A stretch of DNA of 64,000 nt, taken from Azophilus sp965200465 (GTDB lineage Bacteria > Pseudomonadota > Gammaproteobacteria > Pseudomonadales > Azotimanducaceae). A program made the translations under genes and the position numbers. Under the pieces are notes generated by a model. The model saw only the letters and a list, made by a program, of their open reading frames with translations, was not told where the DNA came from and searched no databases. Below are positions 24,554 through 36,654 of this stretch, one piece after another. Position 1 is the first letter of the stretch; each line of letters opens with the position of its first letter. The stretch lies in the NCBI GenBank assembly GCA_965200465.1, contig OZ241358.1, positions 3,162,001-3,226,000 of the forward strand. Reading direction: 5' to 3'.

Positions 24554-25351
24554 ATGACGGAGCTGGTCACGGTCGAGATTGACGGCGGCGTTGCGGACGT
24601 GCGCCTCAATCGGCCGGAGAAGTACAACGCGCTCAGCACGGAGATGTTCAAGGCCATCATCAACACTGGGGAGCGCTTGGCCGAGGCGCGGGAAGTCCGC
24701 GCCGTGGTGCTGTCCGGCAACGGCAGGGGCTTTTGCGCCGGCCTGGACATGGAGCGCATGAAGGACTTGGGCAGTCCGCAGCGGGAGACGGAAAGCGTTT
24801 TGATGCGGTCCGATGACCGCCCGGAGAATTTTGCGCAACGCCCGGCCTATGTGTGGAAGACCCTGCCGGTGCCCACCATCGCCGCCATTCACGGCGTCGC
24901 CTACGGCGGCGGCTGCCAGATCGCCTTGGGCGCGGACATCCGCTTCGCCGCGCCGGACGCCAAGATGTCCGTCATGGAGATCAAGTGGGGCCTCATCCCA
25001 GACATGAGCATTTCCCAAACCCTGCGGGACCTCCTGCCTTTGGACCTGGCCAAGGAGCTGACCTTCACCGGCCGCATCCTCAGCGGCGAAGAAGCCAAAG
25101 CCTTTGGGTTGGTGACCCATGTGGCGGAGGACCCTTTAGCGGCGGCGCTGGCGCTGGCCAGGGAAATCGCCGGCAAGTCCCCCAACGCGGTGCGGGCCGG
25201 CAAGAAGCTGCTGGAGGGCAGTTGGCGGGCCGACGCCGCCACTGGGCTGCGCATGGAGTCCTCCCTGCAGGCCAAGCTGATCGGTTCGCCCAACCAAGTC
25301 GAGGCGATCAAGGCCAACTTTGAGCGTCGCGAACCCAAGTTCGAGGACTAA
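24554..25351 (+). CDS. Enoyl-CoA hydratase/isomerase family protein (crotonase)
   Basis: From ATG 24554 (strong AGGGGAG site upstream) the product has 265 residues and crotonase features: LNRPEKYNALSTEM, GNGRGFCAGLDMERM around residue 58 and IHGVAYGGGCQIALGADIRF around residue 115. MEIKWGLIPDMSISQTLRDL indicates a complete active-site region. The frame stays open upstream to 24029, but that part crosses the opposite-strand cassette and is not family-like. The carboxyltransferase gene starts 25 bp after its stop, so both are likely co-transcribed in CoA-thioester metabolism. The specific reaction is unknown. Confidence 0.88.
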   Translation: MTELVTVEIDGGVADVRLNRPEKYNALSTEMFKAIINTGERLAEAREVRAVVLSGNGRGFCAGLDMERMKDLGSPQRETESVLMRSDDRPENFAQRPAYVWKTLPVPTIAAIHGVAYGGGCQIALGADIRFAAPDAKMSVMEIKWGLIPDMSISQTLRDLLPLDLAKELTFTGRILSGEEAKAFGLVTHVAEDPLAAALALAREIAGKSPNAVRAGKKLLEGSWRADAATGLRMESSLQAKLIGSPNQVEAIKANFERREPKFED

Positions 25352-25376
25352 AAACCCCAAGGGGCGCGGACTGCCC

Positions 25377-26930
25377 ATGAGTTGGGAGAGCGAAGTTCGG
25401 GAACTGGCGCAGCGGCGCCATCTAGCCAGGCAGCAAGGCGGCAAGGAGGGCGTTGCCCGCCAGCACGCCAAGGGCCGCCTGACCGTGCGGGAGCGCATTG
25501 CGGCCCTGCTGGACCCGGAGTCCTTCCACGAGCACGGGCAAGCGACGGCGACGCCCGAATACGACGCCGAGGGCAACCTCGTCGGCTACGCGCCGGCCAA
25601 CTATGTGCTGGGCTTCGGCAAGATCGAGGGCCGCCAAGTGGTGGTGGGCGGCGAGGACTTCACCCTGAAGGGCGGTTCGCCCAACGCCGCCGGGCTGCGC
25701 AAGAGCATCTACGCGGAAAAGCTCGCCTGTCAGTACCGCACGCCCTTGGTGCGCCTGCTTGAAGGCGGCGGCGGCAGCGTCCGGGGTTCCAGGCGCAAGG
25801 GCGGCACGGTGGGGGAGCCGGTCTTCAGCGAGCCGCGGTTCCGCATCATCGCCGACGCTCTTGGCGAGGTGCCCATCGCCTCCGGCGCCTTTGGCCCGGT
25901 GGCCGGCTTTCCGGCGGGGCGGCTGGCGGCGTCCCACTTCGCCGTCATGACCAAGCGCACCGCGCAGGTGCTGATCGGCGGTCCCGCACTGGTCAAGCGC
26001 GCCTTGGGCGTGGATTTGACCAAGGAGGAGCTTGGCGGCGCCGAGGTGCATGCCGAAAGCGGCGTGGTCGATATGATCGCGGAGGACGAACAGGACGCCT
26101 GCCGCCAGATTCGGCGCTATCTGAGCTATCTGCCCGCTTCTGTTTGGGAGCGCGCGCCAAGGGCGCCGTGCAGCGACGATCCGCAGCGGATGGCCCCGGA
26201 ACTGCTTGAGGCCGTGCCTAGGGAAACCAACGCCGCCTTCGACATGCGGGCCATTCTTGGGCTGGTTCTGGACAAGGACAGCCTGTTCGAGGTTGGCGCG
26301 GCCTTCGGCCCCAGCCAAATTTGCGCCTTCGCGCGCCTCAACGGCCAGCCCGTAGGAGTGCTGGCCAACGACAACCGCCAATACGCCGGCGCCATGACCG
26401 CCGAAGCCGCGCAAAAGTACCGGCGCTTCGTGGAGACCTGCGACACCTTCCACGTTCCGGTGGTGAACTTCGTCGATCAGCCGGGCTTCATGATCGGCCC
26501 GGAGGCGGAGCGGGCCGGCACCATACGTTACGGCATGGCCGCAGTTGCCGCCGCCGCCCAAGCAACGGTGCCCTGGGCGGTGGTGCAGGTACACAAGGGC
26601 TTTGGCGTGGCCAGCGCCGCCCACTACGCGCCCAACGCCTATGTGCTGGCTTGGCCCTCGGTGGAGTCCGGCGCCCTGCCCCTTGAAGGCGGCGTGGCGG
26701 TGGCCTTTCATCGGGAAATCGCCGCCGCCAAGGACCCGGAGGCGAAGCGGCGGCAGATTGAGGCGCAGTTGCGCGAGGCCCGCTCCCCGTTCCCGCGGGC
26801 GGAATCCTTCGCCGTGCATGAGTTGATCGACCCGCGGGAGACCCGCCCGTTTCTGTGCCGTTGGGTGGATTGGATTCAGCCGGAGCTGGATCGCCTCACC
26901 GGCCCGGTGCGTTTCTCCATGCGGCCATGA
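25377..26930 (+). CDS. Acyl-CoA carboxylase carboxyltransferase (beta) subunit
   Basis: The 517-residue product is a full carboxyltransferase of the propionyl/methylcrotonyl/geranyl-CoA carboxylase type. The N-terminal part has RQHAKGRLTVRERIAALLDP and a Gly-rich LLEGGGGSVRG. The C-terminal part has the acyl-CoA pocket segment VNFVDQPGFMIGPEAERAG and the KGFGVASAAHYAPNA stretch. Carboxyltransferases need a biotin carboxylase/carrier subunit, and none is encoded beside it. It follows the crotonase gene by 25 bp. It could share an alpha subunit made elsewhere, or act as a decarboxylase or transcarboxylase component. Confidence 0.87.
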   Translation: MSWESEVRELAQRRHLARQQGGKEGVARQHAKGRLTVRERIAALLDPESFHEHGQATATPEYDAEGNLVGYAPANYVLGFGKIEGRQVVVGGEDFTLKGGSPNAAGLRKSIYAEKLACQYRTPLVRLLEGGGGSVRGSRRKGGTVGEPVFSEPRFRIIADALGEVPIASGAFGPVAGFPAGRLAASHFAVMTKRTAQVLIGGPALVKRALGVDLTKEELGGAEVHAESGVVDMIAEDEQDACRQIRRYLSYLPASVWERAPRAPCSDDPQRMAPELLEAVPRETNAAFDMRAILGLVLDKDSLFEVGAAFGPSQICAFARLNGQPVGVLANDNRQYAGAMTAEAAQKYRRFVETCDTFHVPVVNFVDQPGFMIGPEAERAGTIRYGMAAVAAAAQATVPWAVVQVHKGFGVASAAHYAPNAYVLAWPSVESGALPLEGGVAVAFHREIAAAKDPEAKRRQIEAQLREARSPFPRAESFAVHELIDPRETRPFLCRWVDWIQPELDRLTGPVRFSMRP

Positions 26931-27024
26931 ATGGGCTTGCCGGACCGCTGCGCCATTCATGCCGTCACCATTAACGAACCGCCCGAATGATCTCCGCCGA
27001 AACTTCCGCCAATGAGGATGCCCC

Positions 27025-27543
27025 ATGACGCAAACACCAGATGCCCCTGATGCGGACGACGACTCGGACGGGAAGAAGGACCTAAGGCTCTTCTTATGGG
27101 TGCTCGTCATCGGGCTGCCGTTGCTGTTTTGGATTTCGTTGCGGCAGGCGGAGCAGAATCCCGCCCTTTCCGCCTTCGGCGTTCAGCAGTGGACCGCTCG
27201 CTGCAGCGACGGCGAACGCACCTATGCGCTGAAGTCCGACAACCCGATCGACGGCGCCACCAAAACCCGCAGCTACATGGACCGCAACCTGCACTTCCTA
27301 GACGCCGACGGGGACGTCATCCACAGCTCCTACGCCTTTGTTCCCGAGGCGCTGAGCCAGGAAGGAGTGTGGCGGTGGGATTTGTCCAAGGATGAACGCA
27401 AGTGGCTGGCGAACTTGCGCAACGACCACGAAGGCGCCGGCGTGGCCGGCGCCCAGCGCATCGAGATCACCGCGGACTTCAGCAGCGGCCGCATAGTCTT
27501 TGCAGCAGAAGACCGGCCCCTAACTTGCGAACGAACCAGCTAA
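27025..27543 (+). CDS. Unknown protein with one N-terminal membrane helix
   Basis: The 172-residue product has an acidic N-terminus (residues 1-25), then one hydrophobic helix (LFLWVLVIGLPLLFWISL) and a soluble periplasmic domain of about 120 residues that starts with QQWTARCSDGERTYALKSD. Two Cys (in TARCSDG and near the C-terminus, PLTCERTS) could form a disulphide. No family is recognised. The start ATG 27025 follows GAGGATG by a few bases. It is 94 bp after the carboxyltransferase gene and may belong to the same transcript. Confidence 0.6.
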   Translation: MTQTPDAPDADDDSDGKKDLRLFLWVLVIGLPLLFWISLRQAEQNPALSAFGVQQWTARCSDGERTYALKSDNPIDGATKTRSYMDRNLHFLDADGDVIHSSYAFVPEALSQEGVWRWDLSKDERKWLANLRNDHEGAGVAGAQRIEITADFSSGRIVFAAEDRPLTCERTS

Positions 27544-27577
27544 TGCGCCGGCGAGTTTGGATTCGGAGGATGTGAGG

Positions 27578-27827
27578 ATGAACTTTGATGAGATAAGCCT
27601 TGAGGAGCGGGTGGCGCGGGGTGGCCCGAGCCGTGGCTTCGGCAGGGTCTCGAGTCGAACGGAAGTTGCTGCGCCGACAGGTGGCGCTGCGGTTCGGTGC
27701 CCAAACCGCGGAGCGCACTGCGGAGCGGCGGGTGCGCATCACGGACCCAGAACGCCTTGAGGAAATCGGCGAATGGAGCCTGTACTGCGAAACGAGGCTT
27801 GAATTTCTCGCCCGCTTGGGTGCTTAA
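27578..27827 (+). pseudogene. Possible frameshifted DUF4351-like (Rpn family tail) fragment
   Basis: ATG 27578 opens MNFDEISLEERVARGG in one frame. In the next frame the segment RKLLRRQVALRFGAQTAERT and LEEIGEWSLYCETRLEFLARL runs to the stop at 27827. The second part resembles the helical tail (DUF4351) at the end of Rpn/PD-(D/E)XK transposase-like proteins. The two parts join only through a frameshift near 27620, so this is either a decayed gene or a short 75-residue ORF beginning at TTG 27600. The similarity is weak. Confidence 0.35.
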
Positions 27828-27834
27828 TGCGCAC

Positions 27835-28050
27835 ATGAGCAAACCGACCACGCAACTTCCCATCGACTACAAGGGCCAGCGCTATTCCGGCGTTTACTCC
27901 ATCTCCGGTGAGCTGATGATCGCCCGCGTTCCGGGCGTCAGCTCCAAGAGCGGCGCAGTGGGAGCGGACGAGACGGCATCGGCGCGCAGGCTGCTCACCG
28001 CCATTTTGGAGGAGGCGGACAGCGCCGGTCTGCTGCGGCGGAGGCACTAG
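27835..28050 (+). CDS. Small unknown protein, 71 residues
   Basis: From ATG 27835 the product starts MSKPTTQLPIDYKGQRYSGV and ends LLTAILEEADSAGLLRRRH. It looks like a short beta-rich N-terminal half followed by one C-terminal helix, with no membrane segment. No family is recognised. It follows the DUF4351-like scrap by 7 bp and converges with aceE, whose stop is 104 bp away. Reality of the gene is likely but unproven. Confidence 0.45.
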   Translation: MSKPTTQLPIDYKGQRYSGVYSISGELMIARVPGVSSKSGAVGADETASARRLLTAILEEADSAGLLRRRH

Positions 28051-28154
28051 AACCCGCCAACGCCATTCAGCTTAACCGCCGCTGGAGCGGCGTAGTGGGC
28101 GCTTGGTGCGGCAGGCCATTCCCGGCCCATTGGAGGCGTCTGCGATGGCGGGCG

Positions 28155-30818
<2,664 letters not shown>

Positions 30819-30833
30819 GGCCTGGAACTTCCT

Positions 30834-31772
30834 TCAATGCGGGCTGAGCGTGACGGCGATGGGGCGATGGTCCGACAAACGGCAGTCGAGCACGGCGTAG
30901 TCGTCCACCCGAATGCCCGGCGTGACCAGCACATGGTCCAGCGCCAACGCCGGCCGCCAAGCCGGCCAAGTGGGCTGCGACGGCGCCGCCGGGCGCAATG
31001 GCGACTCGGCCAGCGGCGACCTGCGCAGCAGTCTGGACAGATGGCTGTTCATGTCGCCCATGACAACGGCGTGGGCCTCGTCGCGGATCAACTCCCGCAC
31101 ATAGCCCAACTGCAATTGGCGGGAGCGTCCGCCCAGGGACAGGTGCAGAACCACCACCAGAATCTCCTGGCCCCGGCAGCGCACCCGCACGACGATGGCG
31201 CCGCGCCCGGGAATGGCGCCGGGCAGCTTGTGGTCCTCCAGCCCCCAAGGGGGCACCCGCGCCAACAGGCCGTTGCCGTGCTGCGCCAGAGGGCCGAGGT
31301 CGCGGTTCAACTGGGCGTACCAGTAGGGGAAGCCGGCTCTGCTGGCCAAGTACTCCACTTGGTTGACGAAGCCGCTGCGCAGGCTGCCGCCATCGACCTC
31401 CTGCAAAGCCACCAGGTCGTAGCCGGCCACCACCTTGGCGATGCGTTCGAGGTTGCCCGCTTGGCGGCTGTGGGGCAGCAGGTGCTTCCAGCCCTTGGTG
31501 ACGTACTGCCGATAGCGGCTGGTTCTAATGCCGAATTGAATGTTGAAGCTGAGCAAGCGGAGCGAAGCCGCCCCCGTTGCCTGTGGGCCGATGGACGGCG
31601 GCTTGGGCGAATCAGCCGTCCATGCCCCGGACGATTGCGGGCACCCCTCCGGCCAGTCGTCCAGCCGCTTCCTCCATAAGGGAACGTCCTTCGCCTTCAA
31701 CAACCGGCCCGGCGCTTTTTCGGCGGCCTTGAAAACGCGGCCCGCGCCGACGGCAAGGGTCCGGCGGATCAT
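30834..31772 (-). CDS. Endonuclease/exonuclease/phosphatase family protein
   Basis: The 312-residue product has the EEP-family metal and catalytic motifs in order: LRLLSFNIQFG (about residue 72), LVALQEVDGG, VVMGDMNSHL, ALDHVLVTPG and LSDHRPIAVTL. Family members are Mg2+-dependent phosphodiesterases or phosphatases; the substrate is unknown. The first 70 residues are not part of the fold. It lies between dsbA (41 bp) and aceE (15 bp). The order cytochrome c4, dsbA, EEP is conserved in Pseudomonas-like gammaproteobacteria. Confidence 0.88.
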   Translation of the reverse strand: MIRRTLAVGAGRVFKAAEKAPGRLLKAKDVPLWRKRLDDWPEGCPQSSGAWTADSPKPPSIGPQATGAASLRLLSFNIQFGIRTSRYRQYVTKGWKHLLPHSRQAGNLERIAKVVAGYDLVALQEVDGGSLRSGFVNQVEYLASRAGFPYWYAQLNRDLGPLAQHGNGLLARVPPWGLEDHKLPGAIPGRGAIVVRVRCRGQEILVVVLHLSLGGRSRQLQLGYVRELIRDEAHAVVMGDMNSHLSRLLRRSPLAESPLRPAAPSQPTWPAWRPALALDHVLVTPGIRVDDYAVLDCRLSDHRPIAVTLSPH

Positions 31773-31813
31773 TCCTCAATGCCCCGGCCTGTCCAAACTT
31801 GCGGCATGCGGGG

Positions 31814-32509
31814 CTACTCGTCCGCAGCGGCCGCCGCCCGCTCCGCATCGATCAGAAAATCGGCCACCCGCAACATGCCGGCCTGGCCATCCGCCATCCG
31901 GCTGTCGATGCGGAACTTGCCGTTGACGATCAAGGTTGGCGTGCCGGTGATTCGGTAGGCTTTGCCGGCCGCCACTGACTGCTGCACACGGGTTTCCACG
32001 GTGAACGAATTCAGCACCTCCAGAAACGTCTCCTCGTCCACTCCGGCGGCCTCCTCGAACAGCGCCGCAGCCTCGGCCCTGTTGGTCAGATCCCGGCCGC
32101 GCTGGTGAATGGCCTCAAAAATGGGCTGATGCACCGCTTCGAGCACGCCGAGCCCCTGCGCCGCGTAGAACAACCGCGCCAGCTGCTTCCAAGACTCGGA
32201 GAACACCGCCGGCACCCGCCGAAAATTCACGTCTTCGGCTAAGCCGCCCGGCCATTGCTCCAACAAGGGCTGAAAGCTGTAGCAGTGGTGGCAGGCGTAG
32301 CTGAACACCTCGACCACCTCAACGCCGCCCTTGGCCTGCACTTCCACCGGCACGGGGAGGCGCTCATAGTGGGTGCCCTCCTCATAGGATGGGGACTGTG
32401 CATGGGCCAAGCAGACCCCCAGCCATGCGGCGGCGCAGGAAAGCAGCCTGGCAAGACGGCGCCTCCGCCCGAAGCGGGGATGTTGGCGGCTTATGAAAAA
32501 TTGGCTCAT
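31814..32509 (-). CDS. dsbA: Periplasmic thiol:disulfide oxidoreductase DsbA
   Basis: The 231-residue product from ATG 32509 has a basic N-terminus and hydrophobic signal segment (RLLSCAAAWLGVCLAHAQ). A thioredoxin fold follows with CHHC near residue 71 and the cis-Pro loop RITGTPTLIVNG. It oxidises cysteine pairs of exported proteins, recharged by DsbB, and may serve the adjacent c-type cytochrome. An upstream extension of the frame to 32596 lacks signal-peptide character. It starts 16 bp after the cytochrome c4 gene. Confidence 0.93.
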   Translation of the reverse strand: MSQFFISRQHPRFGRRRRLARLLSCAAAWLGVCLAHAQSPSYEEGTHYERLPVPVEVQAKGGVEVVEVFSYACHHCYSFQPLLEQWPGGLAEDVNFRRVPAVFSESWKQLARLFYAAQGLGVLEAVHQPIFEAIHQRGRDLTNRAEAAALFEEAAGVDEETFLEVLNSFTVETRVQQSVAAGKAYRITGTPTLIVNGKFRIDSRMADGQAGMLRVADFLIDAERAAAAADE

Positions 32510-32525
32510 CCGTTCAGTTGCTCCG

Positions 32526-33194
32526 CTACTTAAAGCCACCAAGCCACTCCGGCGCGGCGGGCGCCAGCCCTTGCAGATAGTGCGCAAGGGCTTCAATCTC
32601 GCCGTCGGTGAGGCTGCGGGCGGCGTCCCGCATCATGCCGCCGTAGTCTTCGTCCGTAGTGCGTCGGCCTTCGCGGAACGCCTTGAGCTGGGCTGCGGTG
32701 TAGGGCGCTGGTTGGCCGGCAAGCCGGGGAAAGCCGCCCAGCGCATTGCCGTCCCCTATGGGAGAGTGGCAGGCCATGCAGGCTGGAACGCCACGCTCCA
32801 TTATGCCGCCGCGGTAGATGGCCTGCGCTTTGGCCGAGGCGGCTGCATCCGCAACGGCTTCGTCGGCTTGGGCGGGCAAGGAGGCGTAGTAGGCGGCAAG
32901 GTTCTCCAAGTCTTGAGGGGACTTGCCAAGCAATTGGCCGGTCATCTCCAAAATTGGCCGTTGGTTGGACTGAATGTGCTTAAGCTGGTGCAGCAGGTAC
33001 TTCTCGCCTTGGCCGGCCAAGTCCGGGTAGGTGGGCAGCAGGCCAGTGGCGCCGTCCATGCCGTGGCAGGCGGAGCAGGCCAAGGACAGGGCCTTGCCGG
33101 CGTCCGGGTCGCCAGCGCCTTGGGCGGCGCCCGCCAACAACAGGGCCAAGGCTCCCAGCCAAATGCGAACCTGCGTAAGGCGGGCGCTCCACAT
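32526..33194 (-). CDS. Dihaem cytochrome c4
   Basis: From ATG 33194 the product has 222 residues: a signal peptide (IWLGALALLLAGAAQGAG) and two cytochrome c domains with haem sites CSACH (Cys40, Cys43, His44) and CMACH (Cys139, Cys142, His143). Candidate axial Met residues lie in LEMTGQLLG and GGMMRDAA. Cytochrome c4 is a periplasmic electron carrier to terminal oxidases. It is the first gene of the operon with dsbA, EEP and aceE and is divergent from engB, an order typical of gammaproteobacteria. Confidence 0.93.
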   Translation of the reverse strand: MWSARLTQVRIWLGALALLLAGAAQGAGDPDAGKALSLACSACHGMDGATGLLPTYPDLAGQGEKYLLHQLKHIQSNQRPILEMTGQLLGKSPQDLENLAAYYASLPAQADEAVADAAASAKAQAIYRGGIMERGVPACMACHSPIGDGNALGGFPRLAGQPAPYTAAQLKAFREGRRTTDEDYGGMMRDAARSLTDGEIEALAHYLQGLAPAAPEWLGGFK

Positions 33195-33358
33195 GGGAAA
33201 CGCCTGCGCCGCGTTGAGCGGTCGGGTTCCTTCCTTCCGCAGGAGCGGATTGGCGATCTTCGGCAAGCTGTGGGCTCCTAAAGCTAAGGCTGTGGTGCGC
33301 AAACGCTTAAAATCGCCGGCGCAAGACATGGATTATACCCAAAGCGGAGCCAATCAAG

Positions 33359-33972
<614 letters not shown>

Positions 33973-33976
<4 letters not shown>

Positions 33977-36654
33977 CCTTGCCCCCAGCCCCGCGCCAAG
34001 GCGCGGCGCTTGGCGTCGTTGTCCAGCACCCGGGCGCAGGATTCCCAGTCGATGGGCTTGACCTCGTGATAGCGCAGCTCGAACGGGTGCTGCCGCGGCA
34101 CTCGGTCAATGGTCCGCTTGGCCTCCTCCACCTGACCTAGGGCCACCTGCACCCAAACGTCCTCCAAGGTGTCCGGCAGTTGGCCGAACAGGCGGGAGAT
34201 GTCCTCCATGCGTTCGGAGAGCAGACCGTGAACGCGGTCCTCAATGGAGCCGGCGTAGCGCATGTTGCAAATGTCCACCTCTGGGCGGGTCTGCCCGATG
34301 CGCTGAATGCGGCCTTTGCGCTGCTCCAGGCGGGAGGGGTTCCAGGGCAGGTCCAAGTTGATGAGGGCGCCCAAACGCTGCAGATTCAGCCCCTCGGACG
34401 CGGCGTCCGTGCCGATCAGTAGCCGCAGTTCGCCCTTGCGCACGGCGTCTTTCAGGGCGTCCCGGGGCTTGGGCTGAAAGGCTCCCTGGCGCATCATCCC
34501 GGAATGGCTGGCGTCCGTGTAGATGCCGATGGCTTCGTCCGGCATTTGCCGGGCGAGTTCCTTGGCCAGCCACTGCACCGAGTCGTAATACTGGCTGAAA
34601 ACGATGCAGCCGCGCTTGAGCCAGCCTTCCTCCACTAGCAGGCGCATGACCGCAGCACACTTCGGATCTTGATCTCGGTTCGTCGCCATCGCATCCGCCA
34701 GCCGCGACAACGCTTGGCGTTCCTCCTGCGTCAGGGTGCGGAACGGCGCCGCCGCTGCTTCCTCGTCCTCCTCGTCCAAATCTGCCCAGCCCTCCAGAAT
34801 TTTGGCGACGGTTCGGCGGCCGGCTTCCATGGTGCTGCCCAGGCGCCGCAGCAGCAGGGTGCGGAAGAAGCCGGCGTTGATTCGCTTGGCCAGCAGGGCG
34901 CAAAACCGCTCCGCCTGCTGGTAGGCGTCTTCCAGGAAGGGCGGCAGCGGGATGGCGTCCTGGGCAGATTCCCCATGCAGCCGAACGCGCACCGGCGCGA
35001 GCAGGGGTTCGCCGGTTTGCGGGTCTCGGCTGTTTTCGAGATATGCCCGGGTGCGCCGGACGATGCTGCGGATGTAGGGATTGTGGCGTTCGATGAAGCG
35101 GGCGAAGCCGTTTTCGATGCGCTGCCGGTCGGACGAACGCAAGGATTCCACTGCCTTGCCCGGCGCATAGGCGGCTTCGTCCGGCAGGGAGAGCGAGCGC
35201 CGCAGCAGCTCGAAATCCCGCCCTTCGGCGCTGGGCGGGAGGGGATTGCGCAGCCAATCCCAACGCTCGTGAAAATCCGCTGGCGCCGGTGCCCTGCCAA
35301 GCAGCATGTTCAAGGAGGTTTCAGGGTCGCCGCGCCATCTGCTGCCCGGACCGCCCAGCACCGCCGCCGAACCCTGGGCCAAGGCGTCGAGCAGATCGTA
35401 AGCCTCGACCGGGTGCAGCTGCACCGGCGTTGCCGTGGCCAGCAGCAGGCTCTTGGTGCGCGGCGAAATCTCGCGCAGGAACTTCAGAAGGTTGTTGGGC
35501 TGCGCCGGTTCGTAGGCTCGGCGGCCGGCGAAATACCGCCGCCGCGCCCGATGCGCCTCATCGAGAATGACGCATTCGAAGTTCATGCCCAACAGCGGCG
35601 CGACAGCCTCGGAATTGCTGGTGATCAGGCTGGTGGAAACGATCCCCACCCGGCGCGGGCAGCGCCGAATGGCGTCCTCCCCCAAGTCGGGATGTTCGAT
35701 GCCGCGTTCATCCAGCCAGCCGCGCCCGTTCCAGATGGCGGACGGCAGCCCCAGCAACGCCTCAAGTTCGTCCTGCCATTGGCGCAGCAGGGGCTTGGGA
35801 ACCAGAATCAGCACTGGCCCATCGCCCACCAGCGCCATGAGTTGCGCCGCCATCGCCAATTGCAGAGTTTTGCCCAATCCCACCTGATCGGCCAGCACGA
35901 ACCGCGCCCCGTGCGGCCCCCGATGAGCGTCGAAGGCCAGCTTGACGAAGTGCTTCTGATGCTCCCAAAGCCCAACCTCCCGACGATAGACGGGCGCCTC
36001 CACCACCGCCGATGCGGGGTCCGGTTCCTCCCGCCATTCCTGCACATCGGGCACCAGTTCGCGCCGGGCAAGGCGATCCAAGTCCTGCACCACGAAGTCC
36101 GCGAGCGGCACCGCGAAGGGCGACTGCCACAGCGCGTCGAACTCCGCCTGCACCCAGGCGACGGACTCCGCCGAGTCGTCTTCCCAGATGAGTTCGTAGT
36201 TGAGGCGAAAGGCCGTCTTGGATTCGTTGGCGCTACCGAGAAACGCCGTGCGCTGGCCATCGGCCAAGGTAACGACGCCGGCCTTGCCGTGGATCAAGCC
36301 AAACACATCATCCGGCAACACGCGGACTTCCAGCTTGTCGGAGCGCAGAAAATCGTAGAGGCGCTGGAAGCGCGGCCTCGCGCTCTCGCCAAGGGCTTCC
36401 GGGCGCGACTCGCACCACTCGCGGCGTATGGCTGCCTGGGCAGCCTTGGCGATTTCCACATCGGCTCTTGTGAGATCGGAGTTGCAGACCAAGCGAATCT
36501 TGCCCTCAACGGTTTCCAAGGCCTCGCCGGCCACTTCAAGGATGGAGGAGGAGAAGTAGCCGGCGATGCGGTCGTAGCCTTTGGCGTTGGCGAGGCGGAC
36601 GGTGAGGAACGCCGCGTCAAGGGGGTGGCGGCGGGAGGAGTGTCGTTGGATCAA
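33973..36654 (-). CDS. Helicase with N-terminal phospholipase-D-like domain and SNF2 core
   Basis: The 893-residue product begins with a PLD-like nuclease domain (DRIAGYFSSSILEVAGEAL, then LIHGKAGVV near residue 122, GSANES). A complete SNF2 ATPase follows: DQVGLGKTLQLA near 258, ILDEAHRARR near 361, LLLATATPVQ, TDAASEGLNLQ and QRKGRIQRIGQ near 783. One HxK motif is visible, so PLD activity may need dimerisation. Such fusions are found in phage-defence islands next to DNA methylases. The TTG start at 36654 overlaps the preceding gene's stop (TTGA). It is the last gene of the DUF1156 methylase operon. Confidence 0.87.

Noticed and set aside
28075..28100. Terminator after aceE (CGCCGC stem)
   Set aside because: There is a short GC stem but no T run on the relevant strand.
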